A DNA stretch of 15,116 bases, taken from NCBI GenBank assembly GCA_000998025.1, contig LCJG01000047.1, positions 1-15,116 of the forward strand. The letters are read 5' to 3'. Under the pieces are notes generated by a model. It was not told where the DNA came from. It did no database searches and worked only from the letters and a program-made list of their open reading frames with translations. This document shows positions 1 through 7,157 of this stretch, piece by piece (within the stretch, counting starts at the first letter, position 1; each line of letters starts with the position of its first letter). The position numbers were made by a program, and so were the translations under genes. The DNA is from Candidatus Collierbacteria bacterium GW2011_GWB1_44_6 (GTDB lineage Bacteria > Patescibacteriota > Microgenomatia > UBA1400 > MFAQ01).

Positions 1-9
1 CTTTTCACT

Positions 10-366
10 TTAATTGACTAATCTACCAACAATAGGATACTTCCTTTTTATAATTTCACCGCCAAAAAGATTTAATTCTTTGCTGGAATCCTTACCTGCC
101 AGATCGTGATATGGACCACCGGCTATATAGAATTCACGACCCTCGGAAACATCGTATACCAATCCATTTAGAGCTATATAGATAGGCTTTTTGGAATCGA
201 CTCCTTTGAAGGTTGCCAGATATTTTTGTGTAAAATCCGGTAAATAACTCGGAGATGGTGACTTTGAATTGGAAAAATGTAATCCGAGAGCAAGAAGACA
301 AACTAAACTGGTTATCAAGGACAGCTTCTTGATTAGAGCGGTATAAAGCTTAATCCTCTTGTTCAT
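10..366 (-). CDS. Membrane-anchored cytochrome b5-like heme/steroid-binding (MAPR-type) protein
   Basis: This 118-residue protein has a basic N-terminus and one hydrophobic segment (about residues 13-30), then a short linker and a single cytochrome b5-like domain (about 47-118). The stretch PIYIALNGLVYDVS (61-74), then FYIAGGPY (79-86) and AGKDSS, follows the membrane-associated progesterone receptor (MAPR) pattern rather than classical b5, which uses two His ligands. Tyr80 and Tyr86 align with the MAPR tyrosines, the second of which is the heme iron ligand in PGRMC1. The likely role is heme or small hydrophobic ligand binding outside the membrane; the partner is unknown. The ATG lies inside the end of the upstream gene (17 bp overlap), so the two are probably co-transcribed and translationally coupled. 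The domain family call is firm; ligand and function are inference. Confidence 0.85.
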   Translation of the reverse strand: MNKRIKLYTALIKKLSLITSLVCLLALGLHFSNSKSPSPSYLPDFTQKYLATFKGVDSKKPIYIALNGLVYDVSEGREFYIAGGPYHDLAGKDSSKELNLFGGEIIKRKYPIVGRLVN

Positions 367-802
367 TTTTTATTTCTATATTCGTCGAATTTACGTATCG
401 ATCTTCATTTTCACTATCTTCACGCTCACGGGTTTCTTGTTCTCTTTCGCCCTCATCTTCAAACTCCTCTTTGTCCTCATCATCACCATTGTCATCGATC
501 TGAGTCCCAGTCGAGATATTGGCCTTTAACCCGACACTGATAACAGGCTTTGGAGTGGTGCGGGGAGATGGTGTTGTCGTGGGTCTTGTTATGGGAGTTG
601 GTGTCAGTGAGGGTGTGGTCCGTCTTTCTGATTCTACCTCAGCAGAATTTGTAGCCTGGTTCTCCAAGGCGACAGTCTTGGGTGGCTTGGTGGATAGTTT
701 GTAGACGGCCGTACCGGTTGTAATAGTGGTAGTACCAACAAGTAGTAACATGGCCAACTTGTGTCCAATCTCGGAAAAAATGGTGGTGAATAATTCTTTC
801 AT
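350..802 (-). CDS. Membrane-anchored protein with Thr/Pro linker and charged acidic tail
   Basis: No family is recognised. The 150-residue product has one hydrophobic segment (about 15-35), a Thr/Pro/Arg-rich linker (62-86, with TPTP and TTTPSP motifs) and a strongly charged tail dominated by Asp, Glu and Arg (about 103-135). It looks like an anchored protein displaying a flexible, probably unstructured extracellular region. Its 3' end overlaps the start of the MAPR-type gene by 17 bp, which suggests a two-gene operon and perhaps a joint function. A TATACT hexamer lies 7 nt upstream of the ATG. The acidic tail could bind cations or basic partners, but nothing in the sequence proves this. The overlapping plus-strand frame at 519-704 is a by-product of the biased composition. 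Confidence 0.75.
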   Translation of the reverse strand: MKELFTTIFSEIGHKLAMLLLVGTTTITTGTAVYKLSTKPPKTVALENQATNSAEVESERRTTPSLTPTPITRPTTTPSPRTTPKPVISVGLKANISTGTQIDDNGDDEDKEEFEDEGEREQETREREDSENEDRYVNSTNIEIKNEQED

Positions 803-809
803 ATAGCCG

Positions 810-815
810 AGTATA
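810..815 (-). promoter_or_regulatory. -10-like TATACT, 7 nt before the 150-residue gene
   Basis: TATACT on the minus strand with a 7-nt gap to the ATG at 802 predicts a leaderless or nearly leaderless mRNA. No clear -35 box is seen. Confidence 0.5.
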
Positions 816-857
816 AAAAAGAAAGATTAAAACTAAATTAAAATATATGATGGATGA

Positions 858-2093
858 TCAGGGATTTATCCAGCCGATAGCACCGGCAATGGCAGAACCA
901 ATCCCCGGAGCAATCCATAGCATAGGAAGCCGGGGATCGATCATGTTATTTTCGATCATGTAACGCCAACGATTGAGGGTGGTGGCGGAGCTGCCGTTGG
1001 AATGCCGGGCTTTGTCCATCAAAAAGGGTAATTCCGGTGCTTCCAAATATTTGTATTTACCTCGATATAAGAGTTTGGCAATCCTATCCACGACGGGTTT
1101 GCTGGCGGGGTGCATGATGATGTTTTTGTGGCCAAGGGTTTTTAGCATATCCATATTTCCATTTTCTTTTAGCAGATCGATAATTACTCCCGTAGTTTTA
1201 TCGCCGAAGAAAAAACCGGTGGCCATGCCGTCCATAGAAACGCTGGCACCGTTGTCCGGAGATGGTATCTCGAGAAAGGCTCCAGAAGGAGAGTGGTGAA
1301 AGATATTCTCCCCTTGATTTGCGAATCTGTAATGCTCCGGTATGGAAAGAGGTTCCGAAGGTGTTTCTGAAAAATTGTAAAGAGTTTCTAGTTTTATGAC
1401 ACCTCCATCGGGCTGAATTAAGATTCGTTTATTTTCTAAATGAAAGTGAGAAGGGCTAAAGGCCAGAAAGGAATTGGCATCGCCAAAAATACTTGGGAAG
1501 GTAATGGTAGAAGGAGACAGGAACTGACTCTGATCGAGAACCATGCTCAGAGGCTCAAGAGCCCCGATGACTATCCGGGCATCTTGAAGAGACGGATCCG
1601 ATAAACAATCGATGAAAGCACCAACTGCGCCAGCACATGCATAGCGATACGAACGCGAATAAACGCGGTTAATTCCCAACCGGTCTAGTATCATTCCGTT
1701 GATGGTTGTAGGTAAAAAGGCCGAAGTGTCAATAAATATATCAAAACCGTCTTCCCAGCCCTTTGCCTTAAGAGTTTCTTTTAATAAAATGGCGCCGATA
1801 TCGGCTGTTCTCTCTAGAGATCTGCCAATATCAGTTTCTTGGCCCGGAAGAAACGAAAAGTAACGAGTGGTAAACCCCGTGGCGTCAATGGCTTTGCGAG
1901 TGTCAGCTATTTGTGAAGTGGGGAGTCCATATTCGAGAGCCAGTTCGATAAGATCGTCGTTACTAAAAGGTTCAGCAAAAGGGTGGCCGACGATGGTGAG
2001 GGCTTCGCCTAACCTAGTTGGCTCACCGAGCTCTTTGAGATATCGTTCCAGATCAGGACGTCTGGCTAGTTGTTCGAGGTTCAGACGGGACAT
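858..2093 (-). CDS. 3-oxoacyl-ACP synthase III-like (thiolase-fold) enzyme
   Basis: The 411-residue protein has the layout of KAS III/FabH and HMG-CoA synthase enzymes, which join an acyl thioester to a malonyl- or acetyl-type extender by Claisen condensation. TGFTTRY (72-78) matches the TGI-x-x-R motif. Cys153 sits in YACAGAVGAF as the expected acyl-carrying nucleophile. His328 in MHPASKPVVDRI and Asn366 in HSNGSSATT match the FabH HQAN and NTSAAS positions. GIGSAIAGAIGW near the end replaces the usual GGGFTWG strand. All three catalytic residues are present, so an active condensing enzyme is likely. It is longer than typical FabH (about 320), with about 70 extra N-terminal residues. No acyl carrier protein, FabD, FabG partner cluster or thioesterase is nearby, so the substrate is unknown. 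A MacAB-like operon is divergently transcribed 76 bp away. Confidence 0.78.
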   Translation of the reverse strand: MSRLNLEQLARRPDLERYLKELGEPTRLGEALTIVGHPFAEPFSNDDLIELALEYGLPTSQIADTRKAIDATGFTTRYFSFLPGQETDIGRSLERTADIGAILLKETLKAKGWEDGFDIFIDTSAFLPTTINGMILDRLGINRVYSRSYRYACAGAVGAFIDCLSDPSLQDARIVIGALEPLSMVLDQSQFLSPSTITFPSIFGDANSFLAFSPSHFHLENKRILIQPDGGVIKLETLYNFSETPSEPLSIPEHYRFANQGENIFHHSPSGAFLEIPSPDNGASVSMDGMATGFFFGDKTTGVIIDLLKENGNMDMLKTLGHKNIIMHPASKPVVDRIAKLLYRGKYKYLEAPELPFLMDKARHSNGSSATTLNRWRYMIENNMIDPRLPMLWIAPGIGSAIAGAIGWINP

Positions 2094-2099
2094 TTAAAC

Positions 2100-2105
2100 A
2101 TTCTA
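2100..2105 (-). promoter_or_regulatory. -10-like TAGAAT, 6 nt before the KAS III-like gene
   Basis: TAGAAT (5 of 6 to TATAAT) sits 6 nt upstream of the ATG at 2093. No Shine-Dalgarno sequence is present between them, which fits a leaderless transcript. Confidence 0.45.
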
Positions 2106-2155
2106 CTACCCATCTGCAATGCGTGCTGGACGCCTATCCACGAAAGTAGATTTGA

Positions 2156-2161
2156 TATAAA
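2156..2161 (+). promoter_or_regulatory. -10-like TATAAA, 8 nt before the efflux operon
   Basis: TATAAA followed by ATCAGGTT and the ATG at 2170. Transcription would start within a few bases of the ATG and read the whole three-gene operon. Confidence 0.45.
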
Positions 2162-2169
2162 ATCAGGTT

Positions 2170-3198
2170 ATGAAAGTTCTGAAACGTTTTTGGTGGATTT
2201 TTCTCTTGGGAATTCTTGCAGGAGGCGGGTTTTTGATATGGAGAAATGCTAAAGCTCAAGAAATAAAAACAAATAGCTACCTTGTAAAAAAGCAAGATTT
2301 AGTTGAATCGCTATCTCTTTCAGGAGAAGTTGACGCCTTAGAAAAAGCAGAGCTAAAGTTCCAGACATCTGGACTGCTCACCTGGGTAGGTGTAAAGGAG
2401 GGTGACTATGTAAAAAAATATCAGGCCATTGCCTCTCTAGATAGAAGAGAGCTACAAAACTCAATGAATCAGTATCTTAATAGCTACATGAAGGAAAGAT
2501 GGGAATTTGAGCAGGGTGTAGACGACAACAAAAACTGGCAAACAGTGGGTATGACTGATGCCGCTAGAGATACAGTAAAGAGAACTCTAGATAAAAACCA
2601 ATTTGATTTAAATAACTCAGTTTTGGCATTTGAAGCAAGAAATCTAGCTTTGAAATTTGCAACTTTGACGACTCCATTTGAAGGCATCATTACTAAAATC
2701 GATGTACCCCAACCAGGGTCGAACGTGACACCTTCTACGGCAGTGTTTAGCCTGGTTAATCCGAAAACGTTGTATTTTTCGGCAACAGCTGACCAAACAG
2801 AAGTCGTAAACTTTGAGGTAGGTAAAACGGGTAAGGTGGTCCTCGAGTCGTTTCCAGAACAAGAACTGTTGGCAACCATAGAGAGAGTCTCTTTTTCCCC
2901 CAAGGAAGGTGAAAGTGGCACGGTCTATGAGATAGAGATGTCCGTGGAAATGGAAAACATGAAAGACAGGCTAAAGCTGGGTATGACCGGAGATTCTAAC
3001 TTTACTCTGAGAGAATTAAAAAATGTGCTGGCGATTCCGGAAGCGTATATATCTGAAAAGAGTGGCAAAAAGTATGTCACAAAAATCATGGGGGATAGGC
3101 GAGAAGCAACTGAAGTAACGATAGGTGAGAACATTGACGGTCAGGTAGAAATTAAATCTGGAATAAATGAAGGAGACACGCTCTACAATCAGCCTTAA
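2170..3198 (+). CDS. Efflux membrane fusion (adaptor) protein, MacA/HlyD type
   Basis: This is the periplasmic-adaptor type component of a tripartite-like ABC exporter; in a cell with one membrane it would face outwards. A single transmembrane helix (about 7-23) is followed by the first half of a lipoyl-like domain (about 47-92, with SGLLTWVGVKEGDYVKKYQ), a helical hairpin (about 93-160), the second lipoyl half (about 162-196, TTPFEGIITKIDVPQPGS), a beta-barrel (about 197-280) and a membrane-proximal domain to residue 342. The hairpin is short. It is the first gene of a three-gene operon and overlaps the ATPase gene by 32 bp. A TATAAA hexamer lies 8 nt before the ATG. The family call is firm, but the substrate cannot be read from the sequence. 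Confidence 0.88.
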   Translation: MKVLKRFWWIFLLGILAGGGFLIWRNAKAQEIKTNSYLVKKQDLVESLSLSGEVDALEKAELKFQTSGLLTWVGVKEGDYVKKYQAIASLDRRELQNSMNQYLNSYMKERWEFEQGVDDNKNWQTVGMTDAARDTVKRTLDKNQFDLNNSVLAFEARNLALKFATLTTPFEGIITKIDVPQPGSNVTPSTAVFSLVNPKTLYFSATADQTEVVNFEVGKTGKVVLESFPEQELLATIERVSFSPKEGESGTVYEIEMSVEMENMKDRLKLGMTGDSNFTLRELKNVLAIPEAYISEKSGKKYVTKIMGDRREATEVTIGENIDGQVEIKSGINEGDTLYNQP

Positions 3199-3865
3199 CA
3201 AGGTTACCAAAGAATTTTTGCTCGGAGACGGCTCGGTTTTTACAGCTCTGAAAGAAATAAATCTGGACATCAAAGAGGGAGAATTTTCTGCCATTACCGG
3301 ACCATCAGGGTCTGGCAAATCGACACTGATGCACATGATTGGACTTCTGGATCGACCAACAAGAGGGGGGGTAATAATTAACGGAAGAGATGTCTCCAAG
3401 CTGGATGACAATGCAACCTCATTCCTCAGAAACGAATTTGTTGGTTTTGTGTTTCAACAGTTTAATTTACTCAACAAACTGACAATAAAAGAAAATATAT
3501 TGTTGCCAACTACGTATACCAGAAAAAGACTGAGTTACGACCCTTCTGAAAGGGCAGAATACTTGATGGATATGTTTGGAATATTGTCAAAGAAAGACCA
3601 ATACCCAAATAAAGTCTCTGGTGGCCAGCAACAGCGGGTGGCAGTAGCCAGAGCACTTATTATGAGGCCGCAGTTGATCTTGGCTGACGAACCGACAGGT
3701 AACCTTGACCACAAAACCGGGACAGAAATAATTGACTTGTTTGAGGAATTGAACAAGAAAGAAGGAATTACGATTATTATGGTAACTCATGAAATGGAAG
3801 TTGCCGAAAGAGCTAGGAGACAAATCCGGGTACTCGACGGTGAAATAGTTAGTGACAAGAAATGA
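3167..3865 (+). CDS. ABC transporter ATP-binding protein, MacB/LolD type
   Basis: This 232-residue ATPase has the full set of ABC motifs: Walker A GPSGSGKST (45-53), Q-loop Gln97 in FVFQQFNLL, signature VSGGQQQR (150-157), Walker B LILADEP (170-176), D-loop GNLD (178-181) and switch His208 in MVTHEM. The run from FQQFNLL to EPTGNLD is typical of the MacB, LolD and FtsE branch, which couples ATP hydrolysis to movement of an FtsX-like permease rather than to a classical import channel. It overlaps the adaptor gene upstream by 32 bp and the permease gene downstream by 4 bp (ATGA), so stoichiometric, coupled translation is likely. A GGAG follows the chosen ATG by one codon. No later start would preserve the N-terminal strand, so this start is preferred. 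Confidence 0.93.
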   Translation: MKETRSTISLNKVTKEFLLGDGSVFTALKEINLDIKEGEFSAITGPSGSGKSTLMHMIGLLDRPTRGGVIINGRDVSKLDDNATSFLRNEFVGFVFQQFNLLNKLTIKENILLPTTYTRKRLSYDPSERAEYLMDMFGILSKKDQYPNKVSGGQQQRVAVARALIMRPQLILADEPTGNLDHKTGTEIIDLFEELNKKEGITIIMVTHEMEVAERARRQIRVLDGEIVSDKK

Positions 3866-5073
3866 AAATACTTTCCGGAACACAACAATTATTTAAATCA
3901 GCTTTTGCCGATTTTCGGAGAGACAAAGTCAGAACGGCTTTAACATCACTCGGTATTATGATAGGCGTTCTTTCTGTAGTGTTGCTTATCGCGCTGGGGC
4001 TGGGATTAAAAAATTATATTGAAGGACAGTTTGAAAGTCTGGGGGCAAATTTACTTATGGTATTGCCTGGCTCCGGATTCACTGGCGAGGGTGGAGGTGG
4101 ATTTGGTGGTCAGGGGATCGTGGGTGGAGCTCAGTTTGATGAGAAAGATGTCAGGGATCTGAGTAGACTATCCGGCATAAAGTATTTAACCCCTGTGGTA
4201 TTTAAATCTTCTCTCGTCCAGGCAAACGGAGAAGAAAAAGCTGGATATGTAATGGGAGCAAATGAGGATTTTTTTGGACTGATGAGTTACAAGATATTGT
4301 CAGGTGACCTATGGGGGAAAACTGAAGTGGGTAATAGATCTAAAGTGGCAGTACTGGGCTATAATCTGGCCGATGATCTGTTTGATAAGCCGGCAGACGG
4401 CCTGGGAAAAACTCTGAGGGTGTCAGGTATCAGACTGAAAGTGGTTGGGGTGATCAAAAAAACCGGAGATAATGAACAAGATAGAAGTGTCGTAATACCC
4501 TACACTACTACATTTGGATCGCTTAACCCCAGTAAGACGTTTTTTTCGATTTATTTGGGAGTCGAATCGAAAGATGAAGTCGAAGCAGTATCCTCAGCGG
4601 CAGAAAAGATACTGTTGCGGCGTTATGATGAAGACGAATTTGCCATGACAGAGCTCTCTGAGATTCTCTCAACAGTTAACTCTATATTTGGAATTATCAA
4701 TGTCGTCCTGATGGCTATTGGATCTATTTCTCTCATCGTAGGAGGAATCGGAATTATGAATATTATGTATGCCACGGTGACTGAAAGAACCCGTGAGGTA
4801 GGAATCCGGCGGGCAATTGGGGCTACCAAAAGAGATATCCTCTTGCAGTTTATGACGGAGTCTGTCTTGCTCAGTTTCCTTGGCGGTGCCGTGGGGCTGT
4901 TACTGGCCGCCGGGATCGTACTTCTGGTGAGAATTTGGTTCCCTGTTGCCTTAAATTTGACGGCGGTACTGGTAGCATTTGGGGTGAGTAGCGCAATTGG
5001 AATTTTCTTTGGAGTCTTTCCGGCCAAAAAGGCAGCCGACCTCTCCCCCATTGAAGCAATCAGGTATGAGTAA
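3862..5073 (+). CDS. MacB-like FtsX-family ABC permease
   Basis: The 403-residue permease has a transmembrane helix at about 27-49, a large extracytoplasmic MacB-type domain (about 50-270) and three C-terminal helices (about 276-304, 334-357, 364-387). The stretch TERTREVGIRRAIGATKRDI (307-326) is the conserved FtsX segment that contacts the ATPase. The ending KKAADLSPIEAIRYE is the family's usual C-terminus. A Gly-rich loop (70-90) near the start of the outer domain is variable in the family. With the adaptor and ATPase it would form a mechanotransmission-type exporter for a peptide, lipid-like compound or surface-protein substrate; which one cannot be told. It ends 21 bp before the methyltransferase gene, which appears to have its own promoter. 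Confidence 0.92.
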   Translation: MKILSGTQQLFKSAFADFRRDKVRTALTSLGIMIGVLSVVLLIALGLGLKNYIEGQFESLGANLLMVLPGSGFTGEGGGGFGGQGIVGGAQFDEKDVRDLSRLSGIKYLTPVVFKSSLVQANGEEKAGYVMGANEDFFGLMSYKILSGDLWGKTEVGNRSKVAVLGYNLADDLFDKPADGLGKTLRVSGIRLKVVGVIKKTGDNEQDRSVVIPYTTTFGSLNPSKTFFSIYLGVESKDEVEAVSSAAEKILLRRYDEDEFAMTELSEILSTVNSIFGIINVVLMAIGSISLIVGGIGIMNIMYATVTERTREVGIRRAIGATKRDILLQFMTESVLLSFLGGAVGLLLAAGIVLLVRIWFPVALNLTAVLVAFGVSSAIGIFFGVFPAKKAADLSPIEAIRYE

Positions 5074-5081
5074 GGCAGGCG

Positions 5082-5087
5082 TATAAT
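5082..5087 (+). promoter_or_regulatory. Perfect TATAAT, 7 nt before the methyltransferase gene
   Basis: TATAAT, then ACTCGAC, then the ATG at 5095. The predicted +1 falls one base from the start codon. It lies in the 21-bp gap after the permease gene, giving the methyltransferase independent expression. Confidence 0.55.
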
Positions 5088-5094
5088 ACTCGAC

Positions 5095-5673
5095 ATGACT
5101 GAAAGAATGAAGTGGCTGCCCGACGAAGTACTTCGAGCGTCGGGAGAAACGGCCCCTAATAGATATTGCCCTTCGTATCCTGCGAGATTTTTGGTCGAAA
5201 ATGAACTGGTTAATGGAAGGATTCTTGATTTTGGTTGCGGACACGGTTTTGATGTCGAATACTTTCTAAATCATGGAATCGAGGCTATGGGTTGGGATCC
5301 TGTCCATCGTCCTGAAATTCCTCCCGAAATGTATCCACAAGGTTATTTTAAATGGATACATTGTGCGTTTGTATTGAATACATTACCGTACTCAGATCAA
5401 AGGCTAGATATACTAGTACAAATACATAACCTACTTCCAAATGACGGACGCCTTATATTAACCCTAAGATCATCTCAGGAATTAATACGAAAAGTAAAAC
5501 CAGTGTGGAAGAAATTTGGTGATGGCTATGTTACAAGTAGATGTACTTTTCAAAAAGGTTATACGCCAACAGAGGCGGTAGAACTTATACAACCATTATT
5601 TGCTGAGATAACAATAATTAATGAAAATCCGGTGGTGATAATTGCTAAGAAATCAGACCTCGCGCGAGGGTGA
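5095..5673 (+). CDS. Class I SAM-dependent methyltransferase
   Basis: The 192-residue protein has a Rossmann-type SAM site: motif I ILDFGCGHG (43-51), an acidic residue after the second strand in GWDP (Asp68), and CAFVLNTLP (90-98) in the motif IV region. A DNA-methylase DPPY or NPPY motif is not visible. The stretch from PARFLVENEL through GCGHGFDVEYFLNHG to GWDPVHRP resembles, from memory, the first part of methyltransferases annotated as associated with DNA phosphorothioation, but no dnd genes are present, so this is only a resemblance. Substrate unknown. A perfect TATAAT lies 7 nt before the ATG, implying its own leaderless transcript. Its end overlaps the convergent endonuclease IV gene by 29 bp. 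Confidence 0.8.
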   Translation: MTERMKWLPDEVLRASGETAPNRYCPSYPARFLVENELVNGRILDFGCGHGFDVEYFLNHGIEAMGWDPVHRPEIPPEMYPQGYFKWIHCAFVLNTLPYSDQRLDILVQIHNLLPNDGRLILTLRSSQELIRKVKPVWKKFGDGYVTSRCTFQKGYTPTEAVELIQPLFAEITIINENPVVIIAKKSDLARG

Positions 5674-6454
5674 TGTTTTTCAGATTTGGACCTTGTTTGT
5701 TGTCCCCCGGGACCTCAAGTATGAGTGGCAGATGTTTGAGTTCGGAAAGATTGACGAAATTTTTCAAAGCATCAAGGCCGATATTACCTTCGCCGATGTT
5801 GGCATGCAAGTCGCGATGAGAAGCCAGGTCGGAAGCACAATCATTCAAGTGAAGAACACATAATTTATTCATTATGTTTAGTTCTCTTAGGTTTTGAGTA
5901 AATTTTTCCATCGATTCAGTTTGACGGAGATCGATTCCCGAAGCGAATAAATGGGCGGTGTCGAGACAGATCTTCAACCTGGGGTCGGAAATTTTTCCGA
6001 TAAAGAAGGAAAGTTCTTCGAGCGAACCGATTTTACCGTTTTGGCCAGCAGCGTTTTCCAAGATTAGATTACAACCCTCCGTCTCAACTAATATTCTATC
6101 GATGGCGGCTACAACTTGATCTTTGACTGAGGCAAAGCCGGCACCTAGATGAGAGCCAATGTGAACAATGACTCCGGCTGAATTGATGCGGGCACCGTTT
6201 TGAATATCGATAATGAGTGAGTTGACCGATTTTTCCAAAAGATCAGGATTTTTAGAAGCTAAATTCACAAGATAAAGAGCATGAATAAAGACGGGGCCTA
6301 TATTATTTTCTTTGATACCGCTTAGAAATGTTTTTACTTCGGCTTCCGGAAAAGGCTGACGAAACCATAATCTAGGTGAGCCAGCAAATATCTGTAAGCA
6401 ATTGCCACCGATTTTCTTGGTATTTTCGATGTAAACCTCCGGCAATAGAAACAT
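5645..6454 (-). CDS. nfo: Endonuclease IV (AP endonuclease family 2), main frame; N-terminus frameshifted
   Basis: Endonuclease IV cleaves DNA 5' of abasic sites in base excision repair using three zinc ions. All nine expected metal ligands are visible: His58, His98, Glu133 (LILENAAGQ), Asp165 and His168 (CLDTAH), His202 (LHLND), Asp215 and His217 (RDLHANIGEG) and Glu247 (ILEVPG). The first residues of this frame, however, are not a natural start. The family's N-terminal strand, with HVSIAGG, is encoded just upstream in another frame beginning at the ATG at 6473. The true gene is therefore 5645-6473 with a frame break near 6426-6434. It could be a sequencing or assembly error, a real loss-of-function mutation, or recoding. 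The intact ATG would directly follow the cyclophilin stop (TAA-c-ATG), implying translational coupling. Confidence 0.85.
   Translation of the reverse strand: MFLLPEVYIENTKKIGGNCLQIFAGSPRLWFRQPFPEAEVKTFLSGIKENNIGPVFIHALYLVNLASKNPDLLEKSVNSLIIDIQNGARINSAGVIVHIGSHLGAGFASVKDQVVAAIDRILVETEGCNLILENAAGQNGKIGSLEELSFFIGKISDPRLKICLDTAHLFASGIDLRQTESMEKFTQNLRELNIMNKLCVLHLNDCASDLASHRDLHANIGEGNIGLDALKNFVNLSELKHLPLILEVPGDNKQGPNLKNITLARGLIS
5658..5669. other. Perfect 12-bp GC palindrome in a convergent gene overlap
   Basis: CCTCGCGCGAGG lies inside the 29-bp overlap of the methyltransferase and endonuclease IV genes. A short T run (5676-5680) follows on the plus strand. It could form a small bidirectional terminator stem, but the loop would be tight and the T run is short. 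Confidence 0.3.
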
Positions 6455-6473
6455 GCCCGCCGATGAATCTCAT
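6372..6473 (-). pseudogene. nfo: Displaced N-terminal fragment of endonuclease IV (frame break)
   Basis: Reading from the ATG at 6473 gives MRFIGGHVSIAGGLHRK and then nonsense to a TAG at 6372-6374 (33 codons). The HVSIAGGL motif is the conserved first strand of endonuclease IV. The rest of the enzyme, starting with IENTKKIGGNC, continues in the +1 frame. Between the TTA of GGL and the ATC of IEN there is one base where the family usually has nine (L-x-x-A-I-E-N), so eight bases seem to be missing. Confidence 0.75.
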
Positions 6474-6474
6474 G

Positions 6475-7149
6475 TTATTTCTCGGTTATCTCGATACCGG
6501 TGAGGACAATGTCGATGACTGGTTTGTCTCCTGGAAGGGTTTTTGTGGTGGCAATTCTATCGACAACGGCCTGACCGGAAGTAACTTTACCAAAAATGGT
6601 GTGTTTGTTGTTGAGCCAGGTAGTGGGAGCTACTGTGATAAAAAATTGAGAACCGTTGGTATTTGCACCCGAATTGGCCATAGCCAACATATAGGGTTCT
6701 GAGAAATTTAAATTTGGATCGAATTCGTCAGCGAATTTGTACCCCGGACCACCCATGCCGCTACCTAGAGGGTCTCCGCCTTGAATCATAAAATCCGGGA
6801 TTACCCGATGAAAGATGGTACCGGAATAAAGTGATTTATCCGAAACTTTTTGACCTGTTTTTGGATCAATCCATTCCCTGGTACCCTTGGCCAATCCTAT
6901 AAAATTGGCCACAGTTTTGGGAGCAGATTTTGGATAGAGCTCGATAGTAATGTCTCCGAGGCTGGTTTTGAAAATAGCGGTAGCAGACGAAATTTCCGGA
7001 GAAGGAGTGGCTGTAGGTGTAGTAACTGGTGTCATAGTAGGAGAAGGATTGGTTTGATAATTATTATTGTTTGAACTTGGACTTACAAGCGGATTTAATT
7101 GACAACCTGCTAGTAAGAAGGCAGACAATAGGAGAAGAACTGTTTTCAT
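6475..7149 (-). CDS. Cyclophilin-type peptidyl-prolyl isomerase, lipoprotein
   Basis: Cyclophilins speed cis-trans isomerisation of prolyl bonds and assist protein folding. The 224-residue product begins with a lipoprotein signal peptide ending in a LAGC lipobox (Cys16), so it is probably lipid-anchored on the outer face of the membrane. A Ser/Thr/Pro/Asn spacer (about 19-55) leads to the cyclophilin domain (about 57-222). Active-site features are present: FHRVIPDFMIQGGD (113-126, catalytic Arg115), MANSGANTNGSQFF (157-170) and a Trp in TTWLNNKHTIFG. The domain's extended loop after GLAKG is typical of bacterial forms. It lies downstream of SecA-dependent export in function: a folding helper for secreted proteins. 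A TATAAT overlapping the TPR gene's stop codon lies 8 nt before its ATG. Endonuclease IV follows after one base. Confidence 0.92.
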   Translation of the reverse strand: MKTVLLLLSAFLLAGCQLNPLVSPSSNNNNYQTNPSPTMTPVTTPTATPSPEISSATAIFKTSLGDITIELYPKSAPKTVANFIGLAKGTREWIDPKTGQKVSDKSLYSGTIFHRVIPDFMIQGGDPLGSGMGGPGYKFADEFDPNLNFSEPYMLAMANSGANTNGSQFFITVAPTTWLNNKHTIFGKVTSGQAVVDRIATTKTLPGDKPVIDIVLTGIEITEK

Positions 7150-7157
7150 AAAAATAG

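Noticed and set aside
973..1299. 108-codon plus-strand frame inside the KAS III-like gene
   Set aside because: Shadow frame; the opposite strand carries the catalytic His and Asn motifs.
3016..3411. 131-codon minus-strand frame over the adaptor/ATPase junction
   Set aside because: Antisense to two firmly identified genes, with no recognisable motif.
4623..5096. 157-codon minus-strand open frame opposite the permease gene
   Set aside because: It mirrors the permease C-terminal helices and its conserved ending, has no family features, and the plus-strand gene is certain.
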